NCBI RefSeq assembly: GCF_009647605.1
Contig: NZ_WJIF01000003.1
Coordinates: forward strand, 186,001-250,000
Source: Agromyces agglutinans
GTDB taxonomy: Bacteria > Actinomycetota > Actinomycetes > Actinomycetales > Microbacteriaceae
DNA: 64,000 nucleotides
Reading direction: 5' to 3'
The notes below the pieces were generated by a model. That model saw only the letters and a program-made list of their open reading frames with translations. It was not told where the DNA came from and did no database searches. Positions 43,086 through 52,140 of this stretch are shown piece after piece (the stretch's first letter is position 1; every line of letters begins with the position of its first letter). The position numbers were made by a program, and so were the translations under genes.

Positions 43086-43228
43086 ATGCGAACCCTTGAT
43101 CACGGGAGAACGGTCGTGAGGCGAGCCTAACGGCGCACCCGCGCACAGGGATCCACGAATCCGGAGATGACGCTCTGATCCCCAGCGAACTCACAGCGGG
43201 TAACCGGCTGAGGCGGTCGCGATCTTGA

Positions 43229-44353
43229 TCAGCCGAGATGAGCGAGCAGCGAGTCACCGACGTCGTCGATCGGCTCCCCGGTGTTCGAGAGCACGATCAC
43301 CGCGGACTCCGCCGTTCGATCGATGACGAGCACCGATCCGAATCCGGCGGTGACCCCGCCGTGCTGTGCGATGCGGTGCCCTTCCGGCGATTCCCGCAGC
43401 ACCCAGAAGTACCCTGAACGCCCGTTCACGTCCGCGCGCGGTTCGAGGGCGGCGCTCGACGCCAGCGGGCCGTCCAGCACGGCCCTGGCGTACTCGACGA
43501 CATCGCCGAGCGGCGCGGCGAGCGCACCCGCCGGCGAATATGCGGCCAGCGTCGAGGGCTGGGCGACGCGGCCGTCGGGAAGATGCCCCGTGGCGAGGCC
43601 CGGCGCGACGTCCGCGTCGTCGACCTGCAGGATCGATCGATCCATTCCGAGCGGCGAGAGGATCCGCTGCTCGAGCAGCGTCGCGAAGTCGGTGCCGGCG
43701 GCAGCAGCGAGCGCCTGGCCCGCGAGCGCCGCACCGAGATTCGAGTACGCGGGTCGCGCATCCGCGGCGACGGGCTCGGCAGCCGCCTGCGCAAGCAGTT
43801 CGGCCACGCTCTCGTCGAGGACGTCCTCGCCCGCTCGGAATCCTGGTTCGACCCGCTCGAGCCAGTCGGGGTCCGTCGGGAACATCGGCAGTCCCGAGGT
43901 GTGCGCCGACAGCTGCGCGAACGTGACGGAAGCCGCCGGGGAGTCCCCGAGCGCGACATGGGTTCCGACGGGGTCGCCGAGGGCGACCTCGCCGCGCTCG
44001 ATCCCCTCGGCGAGCAGCATGCCGGTCGCCGTCTTGGTGATCGACCCCAGTTCGAAGACGGTATCGGCGTCCGCACCGAGATACGCGGCGCGGACCTCGT
44101 CACCGTCGATGAACGCGACCGCGACCTGCGCGTGGTCGGCGGTGAAGCTCGGGCGGATGAGTTCGAGCAGTTCCTCGTCGCCGTGGGCTCCTGCGCGCTG
44201 AGCGAGATCCGGCGACGGGGCATCCGTCTCGTCGCTCGCCGAGGTGCCCGCCTGTGGAACGCAACCGGTGAGCGCCGCCGCGACCAGGGCTGCGGCCACG
44301 ACCGAGACCCACCTGCTGCCGGATTCGACGGGTTCGGGTTCGAGTGCGAGCAT
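43229..44353 (-). CDS. Beta-lactamase-type serine hydrolase lipoprotein
   Basis: Predicted extracytoplasmic serine hydrolase of the class C beta-lactamase/D-Ala-D-Ala carboxypeptidase superfamily, 374 residues. The lipobox LTGC gives a lipidated Cys31. The catalytic SITK (Ser104, Lys107), the YSN motif and the late HGG motif are all present. Such proteins act on D-amino-acid peptides or esters; the actual substrate is not known. The ATG at 44353 is preferred because a TACCGT -10 box ends 6 nt before it. The open frame upstream crosses the tRNA gene and is not coding. Confidence 0.87.
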   Translation of the reverse strand: MLALEPEPVESGSRWVSVVAAALVAAALTGCVPQAGTSASDETDAPSPDLAQRAGAHGDEELLELIRPSFTADHAQVAVAFIDGDEVRAAYLGADADTVFELGSITKTATGMLLAEGIERGEVALGDPVGTHVALGDSPAASVTFAQLSAHTSGLPMFPTDPDWLERVEPGFRAGEDVLDESVAELLAQAAAEPVAADARPAYSNLGAALAGQALAAAAGTDFATLLEQRILSPLGMDRSILQVDDADVAPGLATGHLPDGRVAQPSTLAAYSPAGALAAPLGDVVEYARAVLDGPLASSAALEPRADVNGRSGYFWVLRESPEGHRIAQHGGVTAGFGSVLVIDRTAESAVIVLSNTGEPIDDVGDSLLAHLG

Positions 44354-44359
44354 GTCAGG

Positions 44360-44365
44360 ACGGTA
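44360..44365 (-). promoter_or_regulatory. -10 box of the serine hydrolase gene
   Basis: TACCGT on the minus strand, 6 nt before the ATG at 44353. Confidence 0.5.
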
Positions 44366-44568
44366 CGCCCGGCACGTCGACGCCGGAAGAGGGGCGTCCC
44401 TGATGCGAACGTCGGGCATCCGGCCTCGGAACTCCGCGGCCGACCCGGGACGTCTGGCCCCAGGCCGAAACACGAACGGCCCGCCGAGGCGGGCCGTTCG
44501 TGTGCGAGTAAACGCAGTCTGTCTCAACACAGATCTTGTCGCGATGCCGTGTTCCTGCATCTGCGCCG

Positions 44569-44641
44569 TGCGCCCGGAGGGACTCGAACCCCCAACCTTC
44601 TGATCCGTAGTCAGATGCTCTATCCATTGAGCTACGGGCGC
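44569..44641 (-). tRNA. tRNA-Arg(ACG)
   Basis: A full cloverleaf reads on the minus strand: acceptor stem GCGCCCG/CGGGCGC, D-loop region TAGCTCAATGGATAGAGC, anticodon loop CTACGGA with anticodon ACG, T-arm with GGTTCGAGTCC, and discriminator A. The CCA end is not encoded. A34 should be converted to inosine by TadA, whose gene is also in this window. Confidence 0.97.
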
Positions 44642-44771
44642 ATTGGTGCGGCCTGGCGCTTCATCCGCGATCAGGCAACCACGAGAGTCTAACCCACCCA
44701 TGGCCCCGAACGGAAATCGCCCAGGGCCGCGAGCACGCCGCCCCTGCGGGGGGCGCCGCGACCGACCGTTG

Positions 44772-45737
44772 CTATCCCTTCACCGCGCCGCCGAGCCCGG
44801 CGCCGCGCAGGAACAGGCGCTGGAAGATCAGGAACAGCACCACCGGGATGAGCGTCGAGATCGCCAGGGCCGCAAGGAACACGTCCAGCTCGGTCTGCGA
44901 CTGCACGGCCGGCAGGCGCACCGACAGCGGCTGCACCGCGGGGTCGGGCAGCACGAGCAGCGGCCAGAGGAAGTCCTTCCAGGCCGCGATCACGGCGAAC
45001 ACCGACACGACGCCGAGGATCGGCTTCGACATCGGCAGCACGATCGACCAGAACATGCGCAGGGGTCCGGCGCCGTCGGTGCGGGCCGCCTCGAACACCT
45101 CGCGCGGCAGGCCGTCGAAGAACCGCTTCATGAGCAGGATGTTGAACGCGTTCGCCGCCGCGGGCAGCCACACCGCCCAGTACGTGTTCAGCAGCGACAC
45201 GTCGATGACCGGCGGATGCAGGATCGTCAGGTAGAGCGGCACCAGCAGCACGACCGCGGGGATGAACAGCGTCGCGAGCACGAGCGCGTTCAGCACGGGA
45301 GCGTAGCGGGGCCGGAGGATGGACAGCGCGTACCCTGCGGTCGTCGCGACCAGCAGCTGGAAGAACCACGACCCGGCGGCGACCCAGATCGTGTTCAGGA
45401 AGTACTGGTCGATGTGGATGTCGTTCCACGCCTGCGACAGGTTCGCCCAGTCGATGCCGTTCGGCCACAGGGCGAACGGCTGCGTGAGCGTGTCCTGCGT
45501 CGGCGTGACGGCGGCCTTCGCGAGCCAGAGCAGCGGCCCGAGTCCGGCGACGACCAGGCCGACGAAGAGGAACACGTGGATCGCCGTCGTCGACACGCGC
45601 ACGCTGGGGCGCTTGCGGTCGTGCTCGCTCAGCACACCGCGGTCGGCGCCCGTGTCGGTGGCATCCTTCTCGCGTCGCCGGACGATGGCGGACAGCTTCG
45701 CCTTGAGCGGCCCGGTGGGAGTCGAGGTCGCGGTCAA
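44772..45737 (-). CDS. Carbohydrate ABC transporter permease (MalG type), system 1
   Basis: Second permease of a CUT1-type sugar importer, 321 residues with a charged N-terminal tail of about 50 residues and six membrane helices. The EAA loop reads EAARTDGAGPLRMFWSIVLPMSKP. The start is TTG at 45737, overlapping the upstream permease stop (TTGA) and preceded by GGAG; no ATG or GTG fits. It belongs with the permease at 45734 and the binding protein at 46860. No ATPase gene is present, so a shared MsiK-like ATPase is expected. Confidence 0.9.
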   Translation of the reverse strand: MTATSTPTGPLKAKLSAIVRRREKDATDTGADRGVLSEHDRKRPSVRVSTTAIHVFLFVGLVVAGLGPLLWLAKAAVTPTQDTLTQPFALWPNGIDWANLSQAWNDIHIDQYFLNTIWVAAGSWFFQLLVATTAGYALSILRPRYAPVLNALVLATLFIPAVVLLVPLYLTILHPPVIDVSLLNTYWAVWLPAAANAFNILLMKRFFDGLPREVFEAARTDGAGPLRMFWSIVLPMSKPILGVVSVFAVIAAWKDFLWPLLVLPDPAVQPLSVRLPAVQSQTELDVFLAALAISTLIPVVLFLIFQRLFLRGAGLGGAVKG

Positions 45738-46735
45738 TTCGTGCTCCAACGGTCGGTCAGCTTGAAGTAGAGCCAGCTCAGGAGGCCGAGGAAGATCGCC
45801 AGCATGAGGCTGAGCGCGGTGGCCTCGCCGTAGTCGCCGCCGAGGCTGTTCTGGAAGGCGTACCGGTAGATGAGCAGCAGCACGGTGAGCGTCGCGTTGT
45901 TCGGGCCGCCGCCCGTGAATAGGAACGGCTCGAGGAAGACCTGCGCGGTGCCGATCACCTGGAGGATCAGCATGATGAACAGGATGCCTCGCAGCTGCGG
46001 GAGCGTGACGTGCCAGATCTTGCGCCAGATGCCGGCGCCGTCGACCTCGGCCGCGTCGTAGAGCTCGGGCGGAACGGCGATCAGCGCCGCGAGGTAGATG
46101 ATGATCGAGCCGCCGGCCGCGGCCCAGGTCGCCTCGATGACGAGCGACGGCATCGCGGTCGCCGACGACTGCAGCCACGGCTGCGGCGGGATGCCGGCCC
46201 AGCCCAGGATCGTGTTGAACACGCCGTCGGGGCTGGCGTTGTAGAAGACCTTCCAGAGCAGCACGGCGACGACCGGCGGCACCACCACCGGCAGGTAGGC
46301 CAGCGCGCTGTACAGCCCCTTGCCGCGCTTCACCTCGCTCATCAGGACCGCCATGATGATCGGCAGCGGGAAGCCGAAGATCAGCGCGAGCACCGCGAAG
46401 TACAGGGTGTTCAGTACCGCGGTGCCGAGGTTCGGGTCGGCGAGCACGCGCGCGAAGTTGTCGAGCCCGACCCACGTGGCGGGCGTGATCAGGTTCGTCT
46501 TCTGGAAGCTCATGATCACGGCCTGCGCGATCGGCCCCCAGCTGAAGACGCCGAACACGATCAGCATGGGTGCGAGGAACGCGAGGTTCCAGGCTCCGCC
46601 GCCGCGGATCCAGGTCATCGGGGTGCGCTGCCGGCGTCGGCGCGTCGGCATCGCCGCTCGCGCTCCGGCCGGCTCAGGCGACGGATGCCTCGGGTCGGCC
46701 TCGGCCGCGGCATCCGCTTCGCTGGTCAGGGTCAT
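45734..46735 (-). CDS. Carbohydrate ABC transporter permease (MalF type), system 1
   Basis: First permease of the CUT1 importer, 333 residues with six membrane helices after an Arg-rich cytoplasmic tail of about 45 residues. The EAA loop is ELYDAAEVDGAGIWRKIWHVTLPQL. It is followed by the MalG-type gene with a 4-nt overlap and preceded by the binding-protein gene after 124 nt, which holds a large inverted repeat. Confidence 0.9.
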   Translation of the reverse strand: MTLTSEADAAAEADPRHPSPEPAGARAAMPTRRRRQRTPMTWIRGGGAWNLAFLAPMLIVFGVFSWGPIAQAVIMSFQKTNLITPATWVGLDNFARVLADPNLGTAVLNTLYFAVLALIFGFPLPIIMAVLMSEVKRGKGLYSALAYLPVVVPPVVAVLLWKVFYNASPDGVFNTILGWAGIPPQPWLQSSATAMPSLVIEATWAAAGGSIIIYLAALIAVPPELYDAAEVDGAGIWRKIWHVTLPQLRGILFIMLILQVIGTAQVFLEPFLFTGGGPNNATLTVLLLIYRYAFQNSLGGDYGEATALSLMLAIFLGLLSWLYFKLTDRWSTN

Positions 46736-46779
46736 CGTCGATCCTTCGTCGATCTGTCGTCGAGGGTGGATGGTGCGGG

Positions 46780-46854
46780 GGTCTCGATGCGCTTCGCTCC
46801 TCGACCGCCGCGGGGAGGACGGCGGTCGAGGAGCGCGGAGCGCGTATCGAGACC
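46780..46854. repeat. Dispersed inverted repeat (GGTCTCGAT...ATCGAGACC), paired copy
   Basis: Left arm begins GGTCTCGATGCG and contains CTCCTCGACCGCCG; the right arm is its near-complement, CGGCGGTCGAGGAG ... CGTATCGAGACC. It lies between the binding-protein gene and the first permease gene, where such structures often lower expression of downstream subunits. The same ends occur at 11.65 kb and 61.4 kb. Confidence 0.8.
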
Positions 46855-46859
46855 TGGTG

Positions 46860-48218
46860 CTACTCGTCGAGCAGGGCCTGCGCGTCGACGTCGACCTGCG
46901 CGAGCAGGGCGTCCACGTCGGCGTTCTGGTCCGTGAGGACAGCCTGCACGAGGTTGTCCATCAGGGCGTAGATCGGCTGGGTCTGGCCCTTGATCTCACC
47001 CGCGGGCGTCTGCTCGAAGATGCCCTCGGTGAAGCCGGTCATCTGGTCGAGCGGCACGTTGACGTAGTCCTTGATCCATTCCTGCGACTCGAGGTACGTC
47101 TCCTGGTCGAGCACCGGCAGGAGCGGCGTGCCGACGGCCTGGTCGGACTCGGAGAGCGCCTTCGCGTCGGCGACGGCGGCATCCTCGTTCAGGAGCTTCT
47201 GCATGTAGTACCAGTCGATCCACTTCACCGCAGCGGCCTTGGTGGCGTCGTCGATCGTCGGGGGCATGACCGCGATGTCGCCGCCGCCGAGCACCTTGCC
47301 GCCGTCCTCCAGCGGGATGACGGTGAGGCCGTAGTTGTCGGGCGCCATGCCGAAGTCGCGCACGAGCGCCGTGTAGACGTCGGAGCCGGTGGTGTACATG
47401 CCGATGTTGCCGGCCGCGAACTCCTGGTTGATGCTGCCCCAGTCGAGGTCGAAGGTCGCTCCCATCGAGTCGTCCTCCCAGCGCAGGTCGTGCAGGAACT
47501 CGAGCGCCGCCTTCGTGGCGTCGTTGTCGATCGTCGACGTGTAGGTGCCGTCGCCGTTGTCCTCCTGCAGCGTCGCTCCGCGCGAGACCGCCTGCACCGA
47601 GAGCTGCCACCCGCCGGTGTTGCCGCTCGTCATGGTCGCGTAGCCGGCCTTGCCGGTCTTCTCCGCGATCGTCTTCGCGGCCTCGCGGACCTCTTCCCAC
47701 GTGGTCGGCGGGCTGTCGGGGTCGAGCCCGGCCTGCTCGAACAGGTCGCGGTTGTAGTGCAGGCCGTTGGCGTAGGCCTGGCGCGGGAAGCCGTAGATCG
47801 CGCCGTCGCTGCCGGTGACCTCCTCGAGGATGATCGGGTTGAACTTGTCGGCGTAGCCGAGCTCCTTCACTTCGTCGGTGACGTCCATGAGCTGGTCGTT
47901 CTCGAGCAGGGTCTTGGAGTCGGTGAACGGCACGGTGAACACGTCGGGCAGGCTTCCACCGGCGAGCTGCGCGGCGAATGTCGGGGCGGTCCACTCGTAC
48001 TCGAGGCCGACGATGTCGATGTCGGGATTCGCCTCCTCGAACTGCTTCTCCTGTTCGGCGAAGGCGTCGTAGGCGGCCTGGTCGGCCCCGGGCGGGAAGG
48101 TGGCGACTCGGAGTTCGAGCTTGCCGTCGTCCTCGGCGGCCTGGCTGCACGCGGCGAGCGAGCCCGCCATCGCGAGCGCGGCGAGACCCGCGATCGCGAT
48201 CCTGCGTGATGACTTCAT
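46860..48218 (-). CDS. Sugar-binding lipoprotein of ABC importer, system 1
   Basis: Extracellular solute-binding protein family 1, 452 residues. The signal peptide ends in lipobox LAAC (Cys24). The mature part has the typical ANPDIDIVGLEYEW, YGFPRQAYANGLHYNRDLFEQAGL and PTTWEEVREAAKTI landmarks of oligosaccharide-binding proteins. It follows the GH13 gene by 74 nt on the same strand, so the imported sugar is probably an alpha-glucoside; the exact ligand is not known. Confidence 0.91.
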   Translation of the reverse strand: MKSSRRIAIAGLAALAMAGSLAACSQAAEDDGKLELRVATFPPGADQAAYDAFAEQEKQFEEANPDIDIVGLEYEWTAPTFAAQLAGGSLPDVFTVPFTDSKTLLENDQLMDVTDEVKELGYADKFNPIILEEVTGSDGAIYGFPRQAYANGLHYNRDLFEQAGLDPDSPPTTWEEVREAAKTIAEKTGKAGYATMTSGNTGGWQLSVQAVSRGATLQEDNGDGTYTSTIDNDATKAALEFLHDLRWEDDSMGATFDLDWGSINQEFAAGNIGMYTTGSDVYTALVRDFGMAPDNYGLTVIPLEDGGKVLGGGDIAVMPPTIDDATKAAAVKWIDWYYMQKLLNEDAAVADAKALSESDQAVGTPLLPVLDQETYLESQEWIKDYVNVPLDQMTGFTEGIFEQTPAGEIKGQTQPIYALMDNLVQAVLTDQNADVDALLAQVDVDAQALLDE

Positions 48219-48292
48219 TGTCCGGTCCTTTCGATGCTGTGTTCAGGTGTGGTGCGGTGGGAGATGCGCGGCGGTGGCCGCGGGGTCGACGA

Positions 48293-50008
48293 TCAGCTCC
48301 GGGTGCGGAGCCATGCCGTCGAGTCGGTGGGAAGCCGGCCGCCCTCGAGCGGCGAACTCGCGAGCAGGATGTGGTGGTGCGCGGGCAGGTCGACCGGTTC
48401 GGCGCCGAGGTTCACGACGCAGACGACCTCGTCGGGGCCGTCGCCGCGGCGGAAGGCCAGCACCGATGGCGCGGTGTCGAGCCAGCGCATCGGGCCGTCG
48501 CCGAGGGCGGCCTCGCGTCGCCGGATGCGCAGCGCCTGCCGGTACAGCCACAGCATCGAGGCGGGGTCGGCCTCCTGGGCCTGCACGCTGAGCTCGGCCC
48601 ACTCGGGCGGCTGCGGCAGCCACGGCGCCGCGGGCGCGCCGGCGCCGGTGCCGTCGCGGTCGCGGTCGCCGCCGGCGGATGCCGCATCCGGGCTGAATCC
48701 GTAGGGGGCGGTGGTCCCGCGCCAGGGCAGCGGGACGCGGCATCCGTCACGCCCCGGATCGACGCCGCCCGAGCGGAAGTGCATCGGGTCCTCGAGCACC
48801 TCGCGGGGCAGCTCGACCTCGGGCAGGCCGAGCTCGTCGCCCTGGTAGAGGTACAGCGAGCCGGGCAGCGCGGCGGTGAGCAGGGCGGCGGCGCGGGCGC
48901 GGCGGCGCCCGAGGTCGAGGTCGGTCGGCGTGCCGAATCGCTTGGCCGTGAACGCGAAGCCCGACTCCTCGCGCCCGTACCGGGTGACCGGCCGGGTCAC
49001 GTCGTGGTTCGAGAGCACCCAGGTGCTCGGCGCGCCCACCGGCGCGTGCGCGGCGAGCATCAGGTCGATCGACGCGCGCAGTTCGGCGGGGTCCCATGGC
49101 CGTGACATGAAGTCGAAGTTGAACGCGGTGTGCATCTCGTCGGGTCGCAGGTACGCGGCGAAGCGCTCGGCGTCGGGCAACCACAGCTCGCCCACCAGCA
49201 CCCGGGTGCCGTCGTACTCGTCGGCGACGCGGCGCCACGACCGGTAGATGTCGTGGATCTCGTCGCGGTCGACGTGCGGGTGCTCGCCGGGCCCCGGCTC
49301 GTCGGGCACCTCGCCGAAGGCGGGGTCCTTCACGATGAGCGCGGCCGAGTCGATGCGCACGCCCGCGACCCCGCGGTCGAACCAGAACCGCAGAATGTCC
49401 TCGTGCTCGGCGCGCACGTCGGGGTGGTTCCAGTTCAGGTCGGGCTGCTCGGGCGTGAAGAGGTGCAGGTACCACTCCCCCGGCGTGCCGTCGGGGTTCA
49501 CGGTGCGGGTCCACGTGTCGCCCTGGAAACTCGACTGCCACCGCGTCGGCATCTCGTCGCCGTTGGGGCCCTTGCCCGGGTGGAACCAGAAGCGCTCGCG
49601 TTCGGGGCTGCCCGGTCCGGCCGCGAGGGCGGCCTTGAACCACGGATGCTCCGAGCTGATGTGGTTGGGAACGACGTCGATGATCGTGCGGATGCCCAGA
49701 TCCGCCGCCGCGCTGATCAGCTGCTCGGCGTCGTCGAGCGTGCCGAACGCGGGGTGGATGTCGCGGTAGTCGGCCACGTCGTACCCGCCGTCGGCGAGGG
49801 GTGAGGGATACCAGGGGTTGAACCAGAGCGCATCCACGCCGAGTTCCTTCAGGTAGCCGAGGCGGGAGCGCACGCCGCGCAGGTCGCCCGTGCCGTCGCC
49901 GTCGGAGTCCGCGAAGCTGCGCACGTAGACCTGGTAGATGACGGCACTGCGCCACCACTGCGGGTCCTCGAGCAGTGCGGGCGGCGTCGTGGCATCCGTC
50001 AGGGGCAT
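48293..50008 (-). CDS. GH13 alpha-glucosidase / alpha-amylase family enzyme
   Basis: Cytoplasmic glycoside hydrolase of 571 residues acting on alpha-glucosidic oligosaccharides. The GH13 regions are visible in order: DVVPNH, GVRIDSAAL (nucleophile Asp), GELW (acid/base Glu) and LSNHDV (Asp). The QVYVRSFADSDGDGTGDL start and WFNPWYPSP are typical of the alpha-glucosidase/oligo-1,6-glucosidase branch. A Gly/Asp/Arg-rich loop (about residues 440-460) is unusual. Start: ATG at 50008; a GTG two codons earlier is possible. It precedes the sugar importer genes and has a promoter overlapping LacI-like half-sites. Confidence 0.91.
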   Translation of the reverse strand: MPLTDATTPPALLEDPQWWRSAVIYQVYVRSFADSDGDGTGDLRGVRSRLGYLKELGVDALWFNPWYPSPLADGGYDVADYRDIHPAFGTLDDAEQLISAAADLGIRTIIDVVPNHISSEHPWFKAALAAGPGSPERERFWFHPGKGPNGDEMPTRWQSSFQGDTWTRTVNPDGTPGEWYLHLFTPEQPDLNWNHPDVRAEHEDILRFWFDRGVAGVRIDSAALIVKDPAFGEVPDEPGPGEHPHVDRDEIHDIYRSWRRVADEYDGTRVLVGELWLPDAERFAAYLRPDEMHTAFNFDFMSRPWDPAELRASIDLMLAAHAPVGAPSTWVLSNHDVTRPVTRYGREESGFAFTAKRFGTPTDLDLGRRRARAAALLTAALPGSLYLYQGDELGLPEVELPREVLEDPMHFRSGGVDPGRDGCRVPLPWRGTTAPYGFSPDAASAGGDRDRDGTGAGAPAAPWLPQPPEWAELSVQAQEADPASMLWLYRQALRIRRREAALGDGPMRWLDTAPSVLAFRRGDGPDEVVCVVNLGAEPVDLPAHHHILLASSPLEGGRLPTDSTAWLRTRS

Positions 50009-50085
50009 CGTCACCTGGGTTCGTCTCCTCGTTGTCGGCGTCGGCACGCCGGGGTGCAGGAGATCTCGGCGTCGCGTTGCACGTC

Positions 50086-50114
50086 AACGTAATGAGAGCA
50101 ACAAAATGATGCAA
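50086..50114 (-). promoter_or_regulatory. Promoter of the GH13-sugar importer operon
   Basis: On the minus strand TTGCAT (50109-50114), 17 bp, TACGTT (50086-50091). This gives a leader of about 70 nt. The upstream region to 50175 repeats TTGCA/TTGCG half-sites in both orientations, which would suit a LacI-family operator. Confidence 0.65.
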
Positions 50115-50207
50115 CTCTTCAACATTCAGGCACCAGATTGCGACAGTTTGCAGTCACTTGCGGCAGCGGCTTGCAGCGCGGCCGCAACGACCGACGGCTC
50201 GGCGCGC

Positions 50208-51230
50208 CTACTCGACCGACGGAGCGGCCGGCGCGGGGCCGGTCGAGGAGCGCACGACGAGCTCGGGCGCGAAGAAGACCTCGTCGCCGATCGCCTGGTG
50301 CGTCGACATCTGACGCATGAGCAGCTCGATGACCGTCTTGCCCATCGCCTCGATCGGCTGGCGCACGGTGGTGAGCGGCGGCTCGGTGCAGTTCATCAGC
50401 GCCGAGTCGTCGAAGCCGATGACCGACACGTCTTCGGGCACGCGCAGGCCCGCCCGCCGCACGGCCCGGATCGCGCCGAGCGCCATGGGGTCGCTCGCGC
50501 AGACGATGCCCGTCGCCCCGGCGGCGATCAGGCGGGTCGCGGCGGTCTGGCCCGACTCGAGCGAGTAGAGCGAGTGGACGATCAGCGCGTCGTCGAGCTC
50601 GATGCCGTGCCGTTCGGCGACGCGCCGCGCGGCCGCGAGCTTGCGCTGCGAGGGCACGTGGTCGCGGGGCCCGAGCAGCAGGCCGATCCGGCGATGTCCG
50701 AGCTGCACGAGGTGGCCGAACGACTGCTCGACCGACGCGGCGTCGTCGCACGACACGGTCGCGAACCCGAGGCCGTCGACCGGAGCGCTGATGAGCACCG
50801 TGGGCAGCTTCAGTTCGACGAGGCGCTCGTAGTGCTCGTGGCTCGCGTCGGCCTGGCTGTAGGCGCCGCCGGCGAAGACCACGCCCGACACCTGCTGGTG
50901 CAGCAGCAGTTCGACGTAGTCGGACTCCGAGATGCCGCCCGCCGTCTGGATGCACAGCACGGGCGTGAAGCCGTTCTGCGCGAGCCCGCCGCCGAGCACC
51001 TCGGCGAGCGCCGGGAAGATCGGGTTCTGCAGCTCGGGCATCATGAGCCCGACGAGGCGGGCCCGTTCGCCGCGCAGCTTCGTCGGCCGTTCGTACCCGA
51101 GCACGTCGAGGGCGGTGAGCACCGCCTCGCGTGTGGAAGCGGCGACACCCGGCTTTCCGTTCAGCACGCGGCTGACGGTCGCCTCGCTCACTCCGACCTT
51201 CCGCGCGACATCCGCAAGTCGTCTCGACAT
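50208..51230 (-). CDS. LacI family transcriptional regulator
   Basis: Repressor of 340 residues. The N-terminal HTH is RLADVARKVGVSEATVSRVLNGKPGVA (split over helices 1-3), with hinge helix region RPTKLRGER, followed by a periplasmic-binding-protein-like ligand domain (about 62-330) with GATGIVCASDPMALG and VSVIGFDDS. The ATG at 51230 starts directly at the HTH. It lies 199 nt upstream of the GH13 gene on the same strand and probably controls the GH13-importer operon in response to an alpha-glucoside. Confidence 0.9.
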   Translation of the reverse strand: MSRRLADVARKVGVSEATVSRVLNGKPGVAASTREAVLTALDVLGYERPTKLRGERARLVGLMMPELQNPIFPALAEVLGGGLAQNGFTPVLCIQTAGGISESDYVELLLHQQVSGVVFAGGAYSQADASHEHYERLVELKLPTVLISAPVDGLGFATVSCDDAASVEQSFGHLVQLGHRRIGLLLGPRDHVPSQRKLAAARRVAERHGIELDDALIVHSLYSLESGQTAATRLIAAGATGIVCASDPMALGAIRAVRRAGLRVPEDVSVIGFDDSALMNCTEPPLTTVRQPIEAMGKTVIELLMRQMSTHQAIGDEVFFAPELVVRSSTGPAPAAPSVE

Positions 51231-51414
51231 GGCGGCAATCGTACGCGAGAGGATGCAAGAACTCGACGAGACTCCCTTACGACGAGCCTCCCCGCGTATC
51301 CACGAAGCGTGCGCCGCGGCATCCGCCCGGTCAAGGGGTTGTCCGCCTCCGGTTCTGCACGCCAGCATCGAGAAGGAGTCGGCGCGCCGCGCGGCGACCG
51401 CACGGAGGGGGCGC

Positions 51415-52089
51415 ATGGCCGAGCAGAAGTCCAACTGGTTCCGCGAGCACAGCCTGTTCATCGTGCTCTTCGCCCTGTTCGTCGTGTTCCTCGTGGGCAT
51501 GGCGATCACGGGGTTCGAGGTCTACAACGAGGAGCAGGTCGAGCACGGGGCGTCGCCGATCGGGTTCCTGCAATACCTCACGACCGGGGCCTTCGGCGAG
51601 GCGACGTTCGAGAACTGGGAATCGGAGTTCCTGCAGATGGGCGCGTACGTCGTGCTCACCATCTGGCTGGTGCAGAAGGGTTCGTCTGAGTCCAAGCCGA
51701 TCGACGAACCCATGGAGCAGGACAAGGACCCGCGTACCGTCGACGTCGGGCCACGCACCCCGTGGCCCGTGCGCCGCGGCGGCTTCGTGCTCGTGCTCTA
51801 CGAGAATTCGCTGGCGATCCTCTTCTTCGTGCTGTTCTTCCTGTCGTTCGCCCTGCACGCGGTCACGGGCGCCGCCGCGTACTCCGAGGAGCAGGCGCAG
51901 CACGGCCTGCCCGGCGTCACGCCGTGGGAGTACCTGGGCACCGCGCAGTTCTGGTTCGAGTCGATGCAGAACTGGCAGAGCGAGTTCCTGGCGGTCGCGG
52001 CGATCGTGCTCGGCTCGGTGTACCTGCGCCAGCGGGGATCGCCCGAGTCGAAGCCCGTGCACGCGCCGAACGACGAGACGGGCGCGTAG
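51415..52089 (+). CDS. DUF6766-like membrane protein with internal duplication
   Basis: 224-residue protein made of two related halves (about 8-95 and 118-208). Each has a membrane helix, an (N/S)EEQ-x-(E/Q)HG motif, an acidic or aromatic stretch ending in WxSEFL, a second helix and a SxESKP end. A strong GGAGGGG ribosome site precedes the ATG. It resembles DUF6766; no function is known. It lies between the two sugar transport systems but on the opposite strand. Confidence 0.78.
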   Translation: MAEQKSNWFREHSLFIVLFALFVVFLVGMAITGFEVYNEEQVEHGASPIGFLQYLTTGAFGEATFENWESEFLQMGAYVVLTIWLVQKGSSESKPIDEPMEQDKDPRTVDVGPRTPWPVRRGGFVLVLYENSLAILFFVLFFLSFALHAVTGAAAYSEEQAQHGLPGVTPWEYLGTAQFWFESMQNWQSEFLAVAAIVLGSVYLRQRGSPESKPVHAPNDETGA

Positions 52090-52140
52090 CCGCGAGGCGG
52101 GCGCTTAACCGCGAGACGGCCGCGCAGCTGCGCCGGCCGG

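Noticed and set aside
43583..44692. Plus-strand reading across the tRNA-Arg region ending in a PNLLIRSQMLYPLSYGR-like peptide
   Set aside because: This peptide is the well-known false translation of a tRNA-Arg gene; the cloverleaf is intact on the minus strand.
43229..44701. Serine hydrolase starting at the upstream end of its open frame
   Set aside because: The extension runs through the tRNA gene and lacks a signal peptide. The start at 44353 has a -10 box and a lipobox.
44772..50008. Missing ABC ATPase as evidence of a broken sugar transporter
   Set aside because: Actinobacterial CUT1 importers commonly share one MsiK-type ATPase encoded elsewhere, so its absence from both operons is normal.
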